A stretch of 64,000 nucleotides of DNA from Echinometra lucunter (GCA_029962745.1 CM057170.1:20869922-20933921); one strand, 5' to 3'; counted from the stretch's first letter, positions 12,850 to 23,681 are shown. Made by a program: numbers and translations. Notes: a model not told the origin generated them from the letters alone.

Positions 12850-13534
12850 ACCGTGTTTACACAGTGACTCGGCTCGGGGGTTCGACACGCGAGCCGTGCT
12901 CAACACGGCAATTTTATGCTGTGTAAACGCGATCAGTGTGATCCGCGAGCCGTGTCGAACACGGCTTTTTTGATTCGCCAAAATCGTAGGTTTCAACCCG
13001 CGAGCCGAGTCAGACTCGCCTTTTTTTTCGTGTGTAAACAGAAAGCCGTGTCGAACCCTCATGACCTAGGTCAAACACGGCATATCCGTATCCGGTAGCG
13101 CGCGCGATATGCTCTCTAGTTCTGTGCTGTGCCCCTGCCTTCGCTCGGTTTTCATAGGTAAAAATACTCCTTTTAGGGGTCGTAAAATTCTGTTGTTGCT
13201 CATAAGATTCATTTAATAGATAATTATGTGCTTTACTAAATTATTACCTGTATTGCAAAGATTACAAGAGAAAATTATCTCCGATCGCTGTTTAGTGTTT
13301 AACGTATGTGAACGTTGTGAAAATAGTACTCTGAATATGAACTCGGTGCTCGCCGTCAGTGGCAAATTTCCCGCATTGGTGACGTCTATTCTACTTCCGT
13401 TCGTGATCCGCGCACAGGCCGTGTCGAACTCGGCTTTTTTGTTTCAGTATAAACGCGATCACAGTTGCCCTCTTCGCAGCGTTCGACCCTGCTTGAGGAT
13501 TCAACACTCGAGCCGAGTCGTGTGTAAACACGGT
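12850..13534. mobile_element. Inverted-repeat element (~685 bp) rich in GAGCCGTGTCGAACAC motifs
   Basis: Ends ACCGTGTTTACACAGTGACTCGGCTCG and CGAGCCGAGTCGTGTGTAAA + CACGGT are inverted copies. GTGTAAAC and CGAGCCGTGTCGAAC words recur several times in both orientations near 12,915-13,080 and 13,405-13,530, while the middle (13,100-13,380) is ordinary sequence. The interior encodes no recognisable transposase. Confidence 0.65.
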
Positions 13535-15038
13535 ATATGTGGTGCGGGTGGGTTGGTGGTTTTCGAGGTATGTGTATCTCCCTAAATGATTTACCAGTTG
13601 GATTTATATTCTGTGTCCATCATTGGGTGATAAAGATGACAATAGTATATGCTTTACCACCTAGATTTGTACAATTGTTGTGCAAGAATAGTGTTCACTA
13701 TTCAATAGCTTTCATGCCCTAATGACTAGAATGTAATTATATAGTAGCACATTTTCATGCAACTCACTATCTTTTACTTGTCAATTATGAAATCATTGGA
13801 AGGCAGAGGGATCATTTAATTTCATTTAGAATGTGAAATGCTTTGAATCATTCTTGTTAAACCAATAAGGTAACTATGAAGCAAAATGATGTAAAAGACC
13901 GTATGAGGAGGAGTAGTAGAATGAGTATACCAGTAATCCCTGGGAATTTTTTTTTTTTCATAAAAACTGAACTTACAGAGAATAAGAGCACATTCACTGT
14001 TGCCAAGTCAAGAGAATTCTGTCAATGGAAAAGCTATCTCAATGAACAAATTCTCACAAATATTTGGACATTTGATAATAAAGACATATGGGGTTCCAAT
14101 TTGAAGCACTGTCTAGACACTACATTAGTACCACTTGTTAGTTTCTCTATATGTTTCAATCCTAAGTCCCATTTGTAAGCTGTGCTATAATCAAGGTGAA
14201 ACGTATTAAAACCACAGTGCAAACAGGTCCATTAAATGCACAGCTTGGACGGCCAATAACACACCGTGAGGATAGGACCATGAGGTTGATTAACTCGATT
14301 CTCGGGAGAATGCGGTGCGCGTCCATCTTCCCCGCTCCAATCAAGCCCCAGACAATGTTGACTCAATACCAGATGCTCCGTACCGCCTCTCATCATCTAA
14401 ACAAATTTGAGCGCTATAAACACCGCTTTTTACACGCATGGGGATCCCTCGTCTGATCATTTGCTCAACATCTTGATTAATTCCTGGCCGTGTAAACAAC
14501 CAAACTCTGCAATCCACCCCCCCCCCCCTCCTCCCCTTAAGCGTTCTACCAATCCTTAGAGTTATAGCTGATTAATATGTTTGCCATGGTACACGGTCCC
14601 TATTTTCAAAAGGCAAAAGCACATGCACATCCTTTGATTTGTGATGATTTATTATGAGCTACAAAGCAAACTAGGGCCAGATCAATATCACAATTCTCTA
14701 TACTGAACTGATATTACAGGCTAATGACGGAGTGTAAAAATGGTTATTCCATACATCATCTACATCAACACTGTCTGCTATAGGGCCGTTATTACGCATT
14801 GCCAAATAATTCGAATACTGATGCTCAGAATGACTGGTGAATTCCCCCCCCCCTTCCTTTTCTTTTTTTAAATACCAGAATGCTGTTTCTCTGAGAGCTG
14901 GTGAAGCAATTACTATGCATTAATAAAAATTCTAGAGGACTAAAAGCTTTGAAGTCCTTTGTTCAGGACTAGATGGCAAAGTAGTAATACCTCGCCAAAT
15001 GGCACTAACATATTGCTTTGGTTTCAAACTTGGGGTAC
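13535..15038. other. Unassigned non-coding sequence
   Basis: No supported exon. A GC-richer patch at about 14240-14460 has a short open frame I do not recognise. C homopolymers near 14514 and 14846. Confidence 0.5.
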
Positions 15039-15182
15039 CCAGGGGAGCATTTCATGAAGTGTCTTGTCAGTGATTTTTACAGACAACTGTTATAAGCTAC
15101 TGAAATCCTTGCATCTGATTGGCCGAGAACAAATTTGTCAATAAAAATCCTTGACAAGACACTTCATGAAACACTCCCCTGG
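15039..15182. mobile_element. MITE-like inverted-repeat element (144 bp), copy 1
   Basis: CCAGGGGAGCATTTCATGAA at the left and TTCATGAAACACTCCCCTGG at the right form the ends, with AGTGTCTTGTCA / TGACAAGACACT continuing the stem. The core holds CTGATTGGCCGAGAAC. A second copy lies at 17329-17468. Confidence 0.85.
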
Positions 15183-16034
15183 TCTAAGGCAGGGCTTAGA
15201 TAAGCCTAAGACAACTGCTCTACTGACGGAGAATGGTACTTCCCGTAATCCATGTTTCTATTTTCTTCCAGATCAGTATTTAGATGTTAATGAAGGAATA
15301 ATTACAAGTGCAGAATTAATTGATGCCTGCTTTCATCTTTTACATCACTAAAACAACACGGAACTATGCGACAAATCTATTAAACAAAAACATTGGAATT
15401 ACCCTCACTGATACTAATATTTCGTGGAATGCAAGGAAAATCCATTACTCAATAGAAAACAAATTTTGACTCTATATACTTCCCAATTACCCCTATATAA
15501 GTTAATCATGTCAGCGTGAAATCCAACAGATGTTCGACACAATATGCTGCCGACTGAAGGGCCGATTAATGGCAGATCCACTTTATTCTAATAGCTTTCT
15601 CATCACACGCTTAATATCATGAAAGACAATACTTTATAATTACATTCTGGGTAGTAAGTTGGCAGATGGCAGCCAGAAACGCTATCTCTGTAAATTATAA
15701 CACCTCTATTTTGCTGTTTATTTCACCCCGGTATTACAGATGCCTGGCACCTAATCAAGCATGGCAGAATAACATGTACTTAAGATGTGAAGAACCGTTT
15801 TGGGTGATTAATAATACCTTTAATACTGGGTTGTTAACAATTCAGGCTTTGGCTGGCAAACACAATATTCAGCTTCGGATGAAGTATTCTGGGAAAGGTG
15901 TGAGTATTCAAGGCTAATTATATTCTAGACGAAGTGAAAAATAAAAGAAATTGTCATGTTTCTGACTTATGGTCTGGATTTAAATGCAATCTTGTGGCCC
16001 CTATTCAATACACCCTAGTAATACTCTAGTCATA
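15183..16034. other. Unassigned non-coding sequence
   Basis: No gene or repeat family recognised. Confidence 0.5.
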
Positions 16035-16065
16035 CCCCCCCCCCCAAAAAAAAAGGGGGGGGGGG
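16035..16065. repeat. Homopolymer foldback C11-A9-G11
   Basis: Eleven C, nine A, eleven G in direct succession: a perfect 11 bp G:C stem with an A loop. Confidence 0.95.
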
Positions 16066-16384
16066 ACCAACAATCACAGCAGGATGTGTTGGAGGTATTT
16101 GGTCATTATTTGGTCCCAGGTATGGTGTTATGGAGCTATGAATATAATATTTGGATGCAAAATGTATCATTTTACTACACATTTCATAGATCTTTCAGCT
16201 CCAGTAGGGCTAGTTTTCATACTATAATCATGAGACATACTTATTATCTCAGACTGGTCTATAACCTACGGATGGAAATAGCTTTGACTTTCCCACAAAT
16301 TGTTAGGTGTCAGATCTACCCAGCAGTGTGTAAACATCAGACACAGGGAAAATTAGGGAACTGATTCAGAACTGATTAATCATG

Positions 16385-16480
16385 GACAAGACTCACATGC
16401 TCATGGAGCAAGTGCCATGAGCGCCTGAGTTAGCAGATATCAGCGCTACAGAAGATTTCATTATTATCATTATTATCAAA
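16385..16480 (+). mobile_element. Probable SINE 3' fragment
   Basis: Ends CAGCGCTACAGAAGATTTCA followed by ATTATTATCATTATTATCA, in the style of the SINE tails at 11.3 and 34.2 kb. Confidence 0.5.
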
Positions 16481-16819
16481 AGACAAAACAGTGATGACAA
16501 ACGAACATCATCCCGAACAGACCTCAGTTTCTTCATCATCTGTTTGGTCTTGCAAGCAATACTAAACTGTACCAGTCACTTAAAATAATAATTGGTGTAC
16601 AAGCTGGTGTATATGAAATAACTCCCTAATACTTTACCCCGCATTCTTGAGGATTGACGGGTAAGGAGATACATTAACTCTTGCCTTGATATTCCACCAT
16701 CTGATATTGAATTTCACTCCTTAATGTGTCTTTTATTACCTATCACTTCATCTTTGTTTTAATGATACATGCCCTTCGTCTTATTCTTGCCTCCCTTATT
16801 TTTTATGTTCCTCTTTTTA

Positions 16820-17110
16820 AAAAAAATGTTTATCTGTAAGTTACAAAGTAAAATATACAGCTGTTATTCATTTACAAGGGAATCTATAACTTACAATCTT
16901 AGCTTCTAAAATAGATTCCCTCATATTTCACCACAAATTCACTTGTCTGATTTCATCTAAAACACCTGCAATTGTATTATCATTTCTGTATGTTACACTG
17001 TATTTGTTTACATTTATAATGAACAATTTATGCATTATTACTGTTCATGCCTTATGTAATTATTGTGAAATATGAAAATAAACAGAAACTGAAACTGAAG
17101 GAGTTAAATA
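16820..17110 (+). mobile_element. Possible non-LTR retrotransposon 3' end
   Basis: An AT-rich stretch ends TGAAATATGAAAATAAACAG followed by the short direct repeat AAACTGAAACTGAA, a style of end seen in CR1/L2-like elements. No reverse transcriptase reading frame precedes it, so the call is tentative. Confidence 0.3.
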
Positions 17111-17190
17111 AAATGAAGAATAACATAAGCATGGAACAGCTGGAATCAAATGCCAATACAAATCTGTAATCGCCCTGAATTCATGCTGGT

Positions 17191-17191
17191 G

Positions 17192-17279
<88 letters not shown>
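17191..17279. repeat. (TA)n microsatellite
   Basis: Nearly pure TA dinucleotide for about 89 bp, with one G interruption. Confidence 0.97.
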
Positions 17280-17283
<4 letters not shown>

Positions 17284-17328
17284 GACCAGTCTACTCAGCA
17301 GTTGCATTTATATTTATTGAGAGTATAT

Positions 17329-17468
17329 CAGGGGTGTGTTTCATGAATAGTCTTGTCAGTGACTTCCACTGACAACTGTTATAAGCTACTGAAATCCTTG
17401 CATCTGATTGGCTGAGAGCAACTCTGTCAGTGAAAATCACTGACAAGACTCTTCATGAAATGCTCCCA
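17329..17468. mobile_element. MITE-like inverted-repeat element (140 bp), copy 2
   Basis: Same family as 15039-15182: TTTCATGAATAGTCTTGTCA and TGACAAGACTCTTCATGAAA ends, and an identical core ATAAGCTACTGAAATCCTTG + CATCTGATTGGC. Confidence 0.85.
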
Positions 17469-17952
17469 TGAACTCACAATATAATTTTTATAAATATATT
17501 TGAAACTCATATCTTTAACATGGTATGGTGAAATTAAACCTTTAACACAATGAGCAAAATGTCTATGGGTGATTGGAACACTTCAAAGGTCAACATTAAA
17601 GGTCAATGCTCAACGTGACAGCCCGTCAAAGGAATTGAGATATTTTTCATCTCTTCCGCTACAATGCCTTTCCAGGGCTGGCTAATCGTGTACGGAGCGC
17701 ATCAGTGACGCTCCGATGGAATAATGAGGACCAACTTCGAAGTCAGTATTCTACATGTAAACATCTACCTCAATCAAAATGTTAGGAGACTGGCGGGGTT
17801 GACTTTGAAGAATACCGGTGGTAGTCAAGGTCATGGCTGCAATGACAATTTTATTACCCTTGCCGGTATATCAATATATTTTAATTTACTTTTATTTATC
17901 TATTCAACCACACAAAACCATCTAATAATACAAACATCAAAGTAAATTGTGA

Positions 17953-18330
17953 TTTAGCCCATTCATGATAGTAATTATTTGCAGGTTTATTTGATCAGCC
18001 TTTCTTCTTCAAATTGGCAACACTGTATTTTCTGTTATTGCTACATTTTCTTACAAAAAGTAATGCAAGTGAAATGAATGTAAATTTTACAATAATTTGT
18101 TGAGAAGTTAAAATGTCTTGGATAAACAATGATTTGAATGTTTCAGTTCAATTGCCAATTTAAAGATTGCAGTGCTTATTTTCCTTTTGAAAATGTTCAG
18201 AATCAACAACAAACACTGATGCGACCAAAAGTGGCACAGTATGACGAAAATTCTTTTCTCTCTCTGCTTTCGTATTTGGTACATGTATGTGCTTCAGGGG
18301 TTCTGCATCCAAAGTTATAAGGCCAAACCT
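17953..18330 (-). mobile_element. TTAA-family element, copy lacking one end
   Basis: Starts TTAGCCCATTCATGATAG (degenerate TTAACCCATTCGTGACAG) and then matches the reverse complement of the complete copy at 21604-22015: CTTCAAATTGGCAACACTG, GCCAATTTAA, GTGGCACAGTATG, AAGGCCAAACC. The far inverted repeat is replaced by another repeat. Confidence 0.7.
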
Positions 18331-18570
18331 CAAAACATGAAATTGACCTCTTTGACCTTGACCTTTGACCTGAATACCCCCAAAATCTTATCAGATCATC
18401 TACCTTAGGTGATACATACTAGGACCAAGAGTGAAGTTCATACCTCAAACGGTTCCTGAGATATCACGTTAACGAAGAAGCGGGATGGACAGACCAATGG
18501 ACCAATGGACAGACGACCCGAAAACAAAACCCTCCGGCACTCCCTTAGGTGGGAGGAGGCATAAAAAGAT
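18331..18570 (+). mobile_element. Dispersed repeat 3' region ending ...GGTGGGAGGAGGCATAAAAA
   Basis: GACCTTGACCTTTGACC, then GATGGACAGACCAATGGACC, GACGACCCGAAAAC, CCTCCGGCACTCCC and GGAGGAGGCATAAAAA. I recall this style of sequence as a widespread repeat end in marine invertebrate genomes; the exact family is not established here. It stops about 15 bp past the donor of the BK exon at 18589-18680. Confidence 0.5.
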
Positions 18571-18588
18571 TTCACAACATAGACTTAC

Positions 18589-18680
18589 TTTTTGCCCTTC
18601 TCTGACTGCAATGATCCGCTGTATTTTCCTCTCTGAATTACAATTTCATAGATTTCAGGAACCACTGCTGCAAACATGGC
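18589..18680 (-). CDS. KCNMA1: BK channel exon: end of S6 and linker to RCK1
   Basis: The 92 nt exon gives 30 codons plus two bases (AA) of a lysine or asparagine codon. AMFAAVVPEIYEIVIQRGKY matches the vertebrate stretch [20 protein letters not shown]: the end of S6 and the C-linker that couples the gate to the calcium-sensing ring. Both glutamates of the PEIxE motif, which in BK form an inner-vestibule charge ring, are present. The end SGSLQSEKGK corresponds to the segment before the conserved HIVVCGH start of RCK1, which must be on the next exon to the left. The acceptor is CATCTGCAG and the donor GTAAGT. The stretch IQRGKYSGSLQ is more diverged than the pore. Confidence 0.94.
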
Positions 18681-19337
18681 CTGCAGATGGATAAAAATTA
18701 TTTTTCGTTGTTTTAAACCTTCCCTTTTATATAATAAAACTCTTGTTATAACTATAAAAAGAAGATACAGACATACAGACAAAAAGACAGAAAAACAGAA
18801 AAACAGAAAAACAAAAAACTTAAACAGGAAAGCATGATTCACCAAAGAAGGGGAAAAAAGGGAAAGAAGGTAAAATGCATAAAGGATGAACTTTCTGAAG
18901 AAGAGAATCAAGGAAAGAAATGATAAGATGGAAAGATGGGAAAGAATGAAAACAGTATCCACTCAACAAAGAACAAGAAAAATAAGAGTGATAAAAAGGA
19001 AAGAAAGAATAATAAAGACAGAACCAGTTTATCAAGTCGCCAAAGATGAAAAGCATGATAAAGAAGAGAAAAAAAGATCAAAAGAAAAAGGGGAGAAGAA
19101 AGAAGCAATCAAGAAATGACTCAACAAAGAAGTAAACAGAGGAAAGAGAATGAAAGAAAGGAAAGAAGGGATAAGAAAGGCTGAATTGACTTACCAAGCC
19201 AACAATGATGAAAAGCACAATAAAGGTGAGAGAGAAAAGAAAGAAACGGAAGAAAGAAGGAAAGAAATGGCTTACCAAGAAGTGAAAAGAGGAAAGAGAA
19301 TGACAGAAAGGAAAGAAGGAATGATGAATTGACTTAC
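18681..19337 (-). other. BK intron between pore and S6/linker exons (0.66 kb)
   Basis: The shortest intron here. On the minus strand it is strongly pyrimidine-rich (TTTC/CTTT) and is largely made of a decayed tandem array whose unit includes the end of the upstream exon and its donor. See the array entry at 18840-19343. Confidence 0.85.
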
Positions 19338-19343
19338 CAAGCC
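18840..19343 (-). repeat. Tandem array containing copies of the pore-exon tail and its splice donor
   Basis: Units of about 140-165 bp repeat across the intron and overlap the true exon end. The 43 bp block at 19326-19368 (12 intronic plus 31 exonic bases) aligns without gaps to 19183-19225 (32 of 43 identical by hand count) and to 19021-19063 (30 of 43). The outer parts of the units also align, for example around ACAGAGGAAAGAGAATG near 19138 and AAAGAGGAAAGAGAATG near 19277. The middle copy keeps an intact GTAAGT donor (19194-19189); in the leftmost copy GT has become GA. On the minus strand the exon-like parts read FIVLFIIVGL and FIMLFIFGDL beside the real [10 protein letters not shown]. 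Confidence 0.75.
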
Positions 19344-19508
19344 GCCGAAGATAAAAAATGTGGTAAAGATCCTTCCCAGAACCGTCTTAGCGTATACATC
19401 ACCGTATCCAACCGTTGACATGGTAACGACCAGGAAGTAGATACATGTCCAATACGAGAGGGGTTGCTTGTTGTTAAAATACAACCAGGGGTCACCTGAA
19501 TTCTCCGT
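19338..19508 (-). CDS. KCNMA1: BK channel exon: turret, pore loop, selectivity filter and S6
   Basis: The 171 nt exon encodes exactly 57 codons. [20 protein letters not shown] is the turret and pore helix start, followed by [20 protein letters not shown]. The GYGD motif is the potassium selectivity filter. [17 protein letters not shown] is the first part of S6, which lines the cavity. ENSGDPW, YWTC and [14 protein letters not shown] are diagnostic of BK channels. The acceptor is CCGACCCAG and the donor GTAAGT follows GGCTTG. The last ~31 bp of the exon plus the donor recur twice, decayed, in the intron immediately downstream (see the array at 18840-19343). The true donor is the one at 19337-19332, because it alone joins in phase 0 to the next exon. 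Confidence 0.97.
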
Positions 19509-21286
19509 CTGGGTCGGAAAAAAAGAGAAAGGATATTTTGGGTGACACCTGTGAAGGAGGATACTAGAAAGGATGATGACTGATCAACAGACACGAAGAT
19601 AGGAATAAGCCAGTTCGTAGATACAATCTGAACATGAGCAGATAAAGGTCATTTGTGACAAAAATCTAAAATCCTCTGACACGAATAATTGATAACAACT
19701 GAAAAAATTTTCAATTCCGATTCGCAATATCATGGTAAAAAATCATGTATCAGAATTGTTAAGTTTAAACGAAGCGAGAAGAGATATCATTCAATGTGTG
19801 TGAAGTAAAAGGGTAGAAAATCTGGGCTAGTATTTTGAAAATTTATTGTTTTATCTTTTATCTCATCTTCACTCTTTCTCAGTTGTCATAATGAATTCTG
19901 AAGGCGAACTTGTGATTGGTTTGAACTGCACAAAATTGCGCCCATGGACTAGCACGCAAGTCAAAAGTGCGTGGTGTGAACCAATGGCGCACCTTATTTC
20001 TGTTTTCTGACAATTCAAACAAGATAAAAGATTAAACAATTTTCTGAATACCGCCCCAGGATTATTTTCTTGAGAGGATGAATAAATAATGTACAGAATG
20101 TGAGCAATATATACAATATCCATCCAAAATAAGTAGAGTATATTCAATAACAAAGTCATCCACTATTCTGTTAGCTTTTTCAAATAAAAACGATTTGTAA
20201 ATAAATAAAAGTAAACAGCTGAAAGCTGTCCTATGAAATAACATGTAATTAATGAGGGGCAAGAATCACTTTGTTATTTCAGCATAAGCAACTATCCCCC
20301 CAGCAGGTGTATACACATGATACCAAATGCTGGACAAGTTGAATAAACAAATGCAAAATTCAAAAGCCTCGCACCAAAGGGGCTTATTCTGTACACGCGC
20401 TGCGATGGGCAATTACTTTGCCTCACGCCTCCGCTGCCAATTGCTGCATGTTTTATTAGAATTCCTGCAAATAATCTCATTATCAGAAAATGGATTCATC
20501 CCCATTTGCAATTCACAGCCAGGGGGGCTTATGCATTTTGCTTGGGAAGGCTTATTCACAGACATGTATATGTCTTTCTCTTCTCCTAATACATTCAGTC
20601 TTCTATTTTTTATCGCTGCATGTATCTCTTCCCCCTCGTTGCTGTGTCTTGCATGTATATACAACTGATCGATATAAATTCAAGGCCTTCATTTTCTGTA
20701 CCTTATGTGAATGAAGAATTCTCTACAAATGCATTTTTTCTCTTTCATGTTGTCTCTAAAACATACACGTAACCAAGCAAACTATGCCTACATTTTAGGA
20801 CTGTATCATTTGTTGAGAAGGTAGAAAGACTTAACTCCATGTTCAATTATATCAGCAGGGATGCCAACCTTGTAAAGAGCATTGCCGTATTTTGAGGGAT
20901 GAAAAAGAGTATCTTGACTGGAAAAACAGTATTTTCACCTTTTCTGCAATAGACATGTCTAGTAATACAACTTGGGGAAAAAAAAGTATTTTCCATAAAA
21001 CCTGCAGTATTTTGATACAATACATTATAAAATACTGCAAAAAAGGAACACTTGCCATCTCTGTAGGAGCAAACTCTCCTCCAGCTTTCAGCTTAGGGTA
21101 TGTACTTCATTAGCATTGGTAAATAACTTGAAGTTTAACACTTATGAAACTTCTTGCATACCTATTGCTTTACAACACATTCTATGACATGCACTAACTA
21201 TATTTACTGGGCTGAAAGACTGTGGTCAATTTTCAAATGTATTGCCACAAAGCTGCCTTTGTAGAGAAATGAGCTAGACTCCTTAC
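19509..21286 (-). other. BK intron between S4-S5 and pore exons (1.8 kb)
   Basis: GT-AG intron in minus orientation. Apart from short A/T-rich runs I find no repeat family, RNA gene or coding segment in it. It is the least repeat-loaded intron of the five-exon block. Confidence 0.8.
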
Positions 21287-21438
21287 CAGGTGTATGATGC
21301 CTGCGAATCCCAGCCAGAGTGTTAATAAGAGTGTGACCAGGTTGAGAAACTTGATGGAGTTGCTGGTTCTGAGAATGCTCAGGAATTGGAGGATCTCCGA
21401 CAGCTGCATAAGACGCAATGCCCTCAAGAATCTTAGGC
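21287..21438 (-). CDS. KCNMA1: BK channel exon: S4 voltage sensor, S4-S5 linker and S5
   Basis: The 152 nt exon completes the split glycine and adds 50 codons. [19 protein letters not shown] is the BK S4 segment with its three spaced arginines. [15 protein letters not shown] is the S4-S5 linker, and the remainder to GFAGIIHL is S5. Vertebrate BK has near-identical text in S4. S5 is more divergent ([10 protein letters not shown] against a vertebrate form like SIFISTWLTA), as expected for an invertebrate orthologue. The acceptor is CATCCTAG and the donor is GTAAGG after CTG. Frame and phase join cleanly to both neighbours. Confidence 0.96.
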
Positions 21439-21603
21439 CTAGGATGCAGAAGATACAAATCACAGAAAGTTAGAGAAGTTGAAGCTATTTTTCAAAGCTT
21501 AAAAGTACGTCAATGATAATTCAAAAAGATACGGTGGGAAAGATGAGACGGATAACAGAAGACTATGACAAAGCTAGAGGTGCGGTCAAGTGGCCTTGCC
21601 TAC

Positions 21604-22015
21604 TTAACCCATTCGTGACAGAGGTCCACATTTTGTGGTTTGGCCTAATATCTTTTGATGCAAAGCCCTAAAAATCATACCAAATACATGAGCAGAAAGA
21701 GCAAAAAATTCTACACATACTGTGCCCATTTTGGTTGCATCAATATTCATTGTTTGATGCTGAAAAATTTTTAAAGGAAAATAAGCATTAAAATCCTTAA
21801 ATTGGCAAAGTGATAGTTTAAAATCACTGTTTTCCCCTGCAAATTGGCAACTTTTTGACTTCTCATCATAATTTTTGTCAATTTATATTCATTTCAAATA
21901 CATAACATTTTATAAGAAAAATGTAGCAATAAAATAAAAATGCTGGTGTTGCCAATTTGAAGATTAAAAGCTGATCAAATTAGGCTTTAAATAACTCCTG
22001 TCACGAATGGGTTAA
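21604..22015. mobile_element. Non-autonomous piggyBac-like element with TTAA ends (complete, ~412 bp)
   Basis: TTAA at 21604-21607 and 22012-22015 flanks inverted ends CCCATTCGTGACAG and CTGTCACGAATGGG. TTAA target duplication with C-rich termini is the hallmark of piggyBac-type transposition. The interior has no transposase. Relatives lie at 17953-18330 and 53993-54335. Confidence 0.8.
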
Positions 22016-22109
22016 CTGTGCTCTGCAAAAACAGATTCGGGGAAGAAATATGAATTCTTTAATAAATATGTGAATTAGATATTATCTCATTTCATTTTGT
22101 TTTAAGAAA

Positions 22110-22285
22110 ACTTTACATCTCAATAATAATAATCATAAGAATAATTATAATAATGATAATAATAATATGTCTTGTTTACCCAGGGTAGCCTCTTCAGTAC
22201 TATGTACTCTTCTCCCATTGGGACCTGCAAGAATATCATTACCCTGGCTTTATTCTCAAGAATCTCTTATCCAGGGTAGATGTGG
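22110..22285 (-). mobile_element. SINE 3' end, reversed
   Basis: AATAATAATAATCATAAG followed by TTTACCCAGGGTAGCCTCTT is the reverse complement of the end of the SINE at 3531-3763. Confidence 0.6.
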
Positions 22286-22309
22286 AACTCTTATCTTACA
22301 TCAGCAGAG

Positions 22310-22575
22310 ATATGGTAACAAAAGAAAGACAGAAAGATAGAGGGATAGAAGAAGATGAAAAACAGGAAAGAGGGCAGAGGAAGACAGAAGAAGACCAAAG
22401 AGTGAGAGTATGAGAGGGGTGACAGAGAGGGCACAGGAGAAGGGATACAAGAAAAAAAAGGCAAGGAAAAGCAGAGATGCAGAAAGTGATGAGAAAGGGA
22501 CACCAAGAAAGAAAAAGAGAAAAAGAGAGGGGGGGGGGGGGGGAAATGACAGAGACAGAAAGAAGGGGATGGAAT
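22310..22575. repeat. GA-rich simple repeat
   Basis: Purine-rich on the plus strand, including a G run near 22529-22543. Pro/Ser/Leu/Phe frames on the minus strand are artefacts. Confidence 0.85.
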
Positions 22576-23431
22576 AAGAACTGGATAGAGAAAACACTGA
22601 AGATGTGCCTTAACTACATACACTTAATCGGCTTTGTTGAATTGACTTTGGGAAAAACTGCCAAGACATATAAAAGTTTTGAAGAAACCTTACGAAAATG
22701 TAAAATACGACATTGGTCATTGAAATGTCAAAGCATCTACATGGAGCCAGGCCAGAAGACCATTAATTGATAAAATTTAATATGCAGCCAACACCCTTCT
22801 CTCTTTCTGCACCATCTAGTTACAAGGTATATCACAAGATAAGAGCTTCATATCTACTCTAGATAATGCATGAGGACTTTAAACTAAAATGTAATTGCAG
22901 AGCACCAATTTCTCTGTTAACTTCAACTTTAGAAACAGACTAGAATGAAAGTGGGACAATTTCTGATTGTCCTTTTTCTTTAAAAAATACCAAATCTTCT
23001 CTAGATTTAAATCTGTCTTTACATGCAGAGTGCATTCACCCTGGGCTGCTACGTGACCTGCTTTGGGCTTTGTCAAGATGAAGACCGAAGCCCTCGCTTG
23101 AACTGCCAAGGGTAGAAAGATTTAGGGATATTCTCGATGTCGCTTACAATTCATTTAGGTACCCTGCACTGTTCATTAATGAAGCCCTGCGTTATCGTAC
23201 CCCGGCTCCACTCACTCCATGCATATTTCAAATATACTGCACAAACTTTGATTACGATAAAAACATTTATAGGGATGTCATAAACACACTGACATGGAAA
23301 ATGCATACCTGTCATGATGCCTAAAACAAGTTTCTTAGTATTCATTAATGTCTGAATTCCGCACATCATTTTCTGTTTCTCAGTAAATGTTATGACATAA
23401 AACATTTTTTGATTTGAATGAGAGCAAAATG

Positions 23432-23681
23432 CTGCCCTACTTTGGTAAAAGGATGCAAGTGACACAAGTGATATTTTCTGTAAAAGAGCAAAGCATGTCT
23501 GTTATTTGTACTGACGTCAATGGAATATTGTCATTTCTTACCTACCATATCTCTCAGTAGGATGAGTGTTTATGCATAAAATTTGGCCTGGAAGAAGAGC
23601 ACATTAATATGAAACAAGAAAACATTAGTAACTCAGATTTGGTTGGTGGGTCACTTGCTTCCTTTTGCCAAAGTAGGGCAG
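23432..23681. mobile_element. MITE-like inverted-repeat element (250 bp), copy 1
   Basis: CTGCCCTACTTTGGTAAAAG and CTTTTGCCAAAGTAGGGCAG are inverted ends of about 32 bp, continuing into CAAGTGACA / TCACTTGC. AATG flanks both sides and may be a target duplication. Copy 2 is at 50559-50812. Confidence 0.85.
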
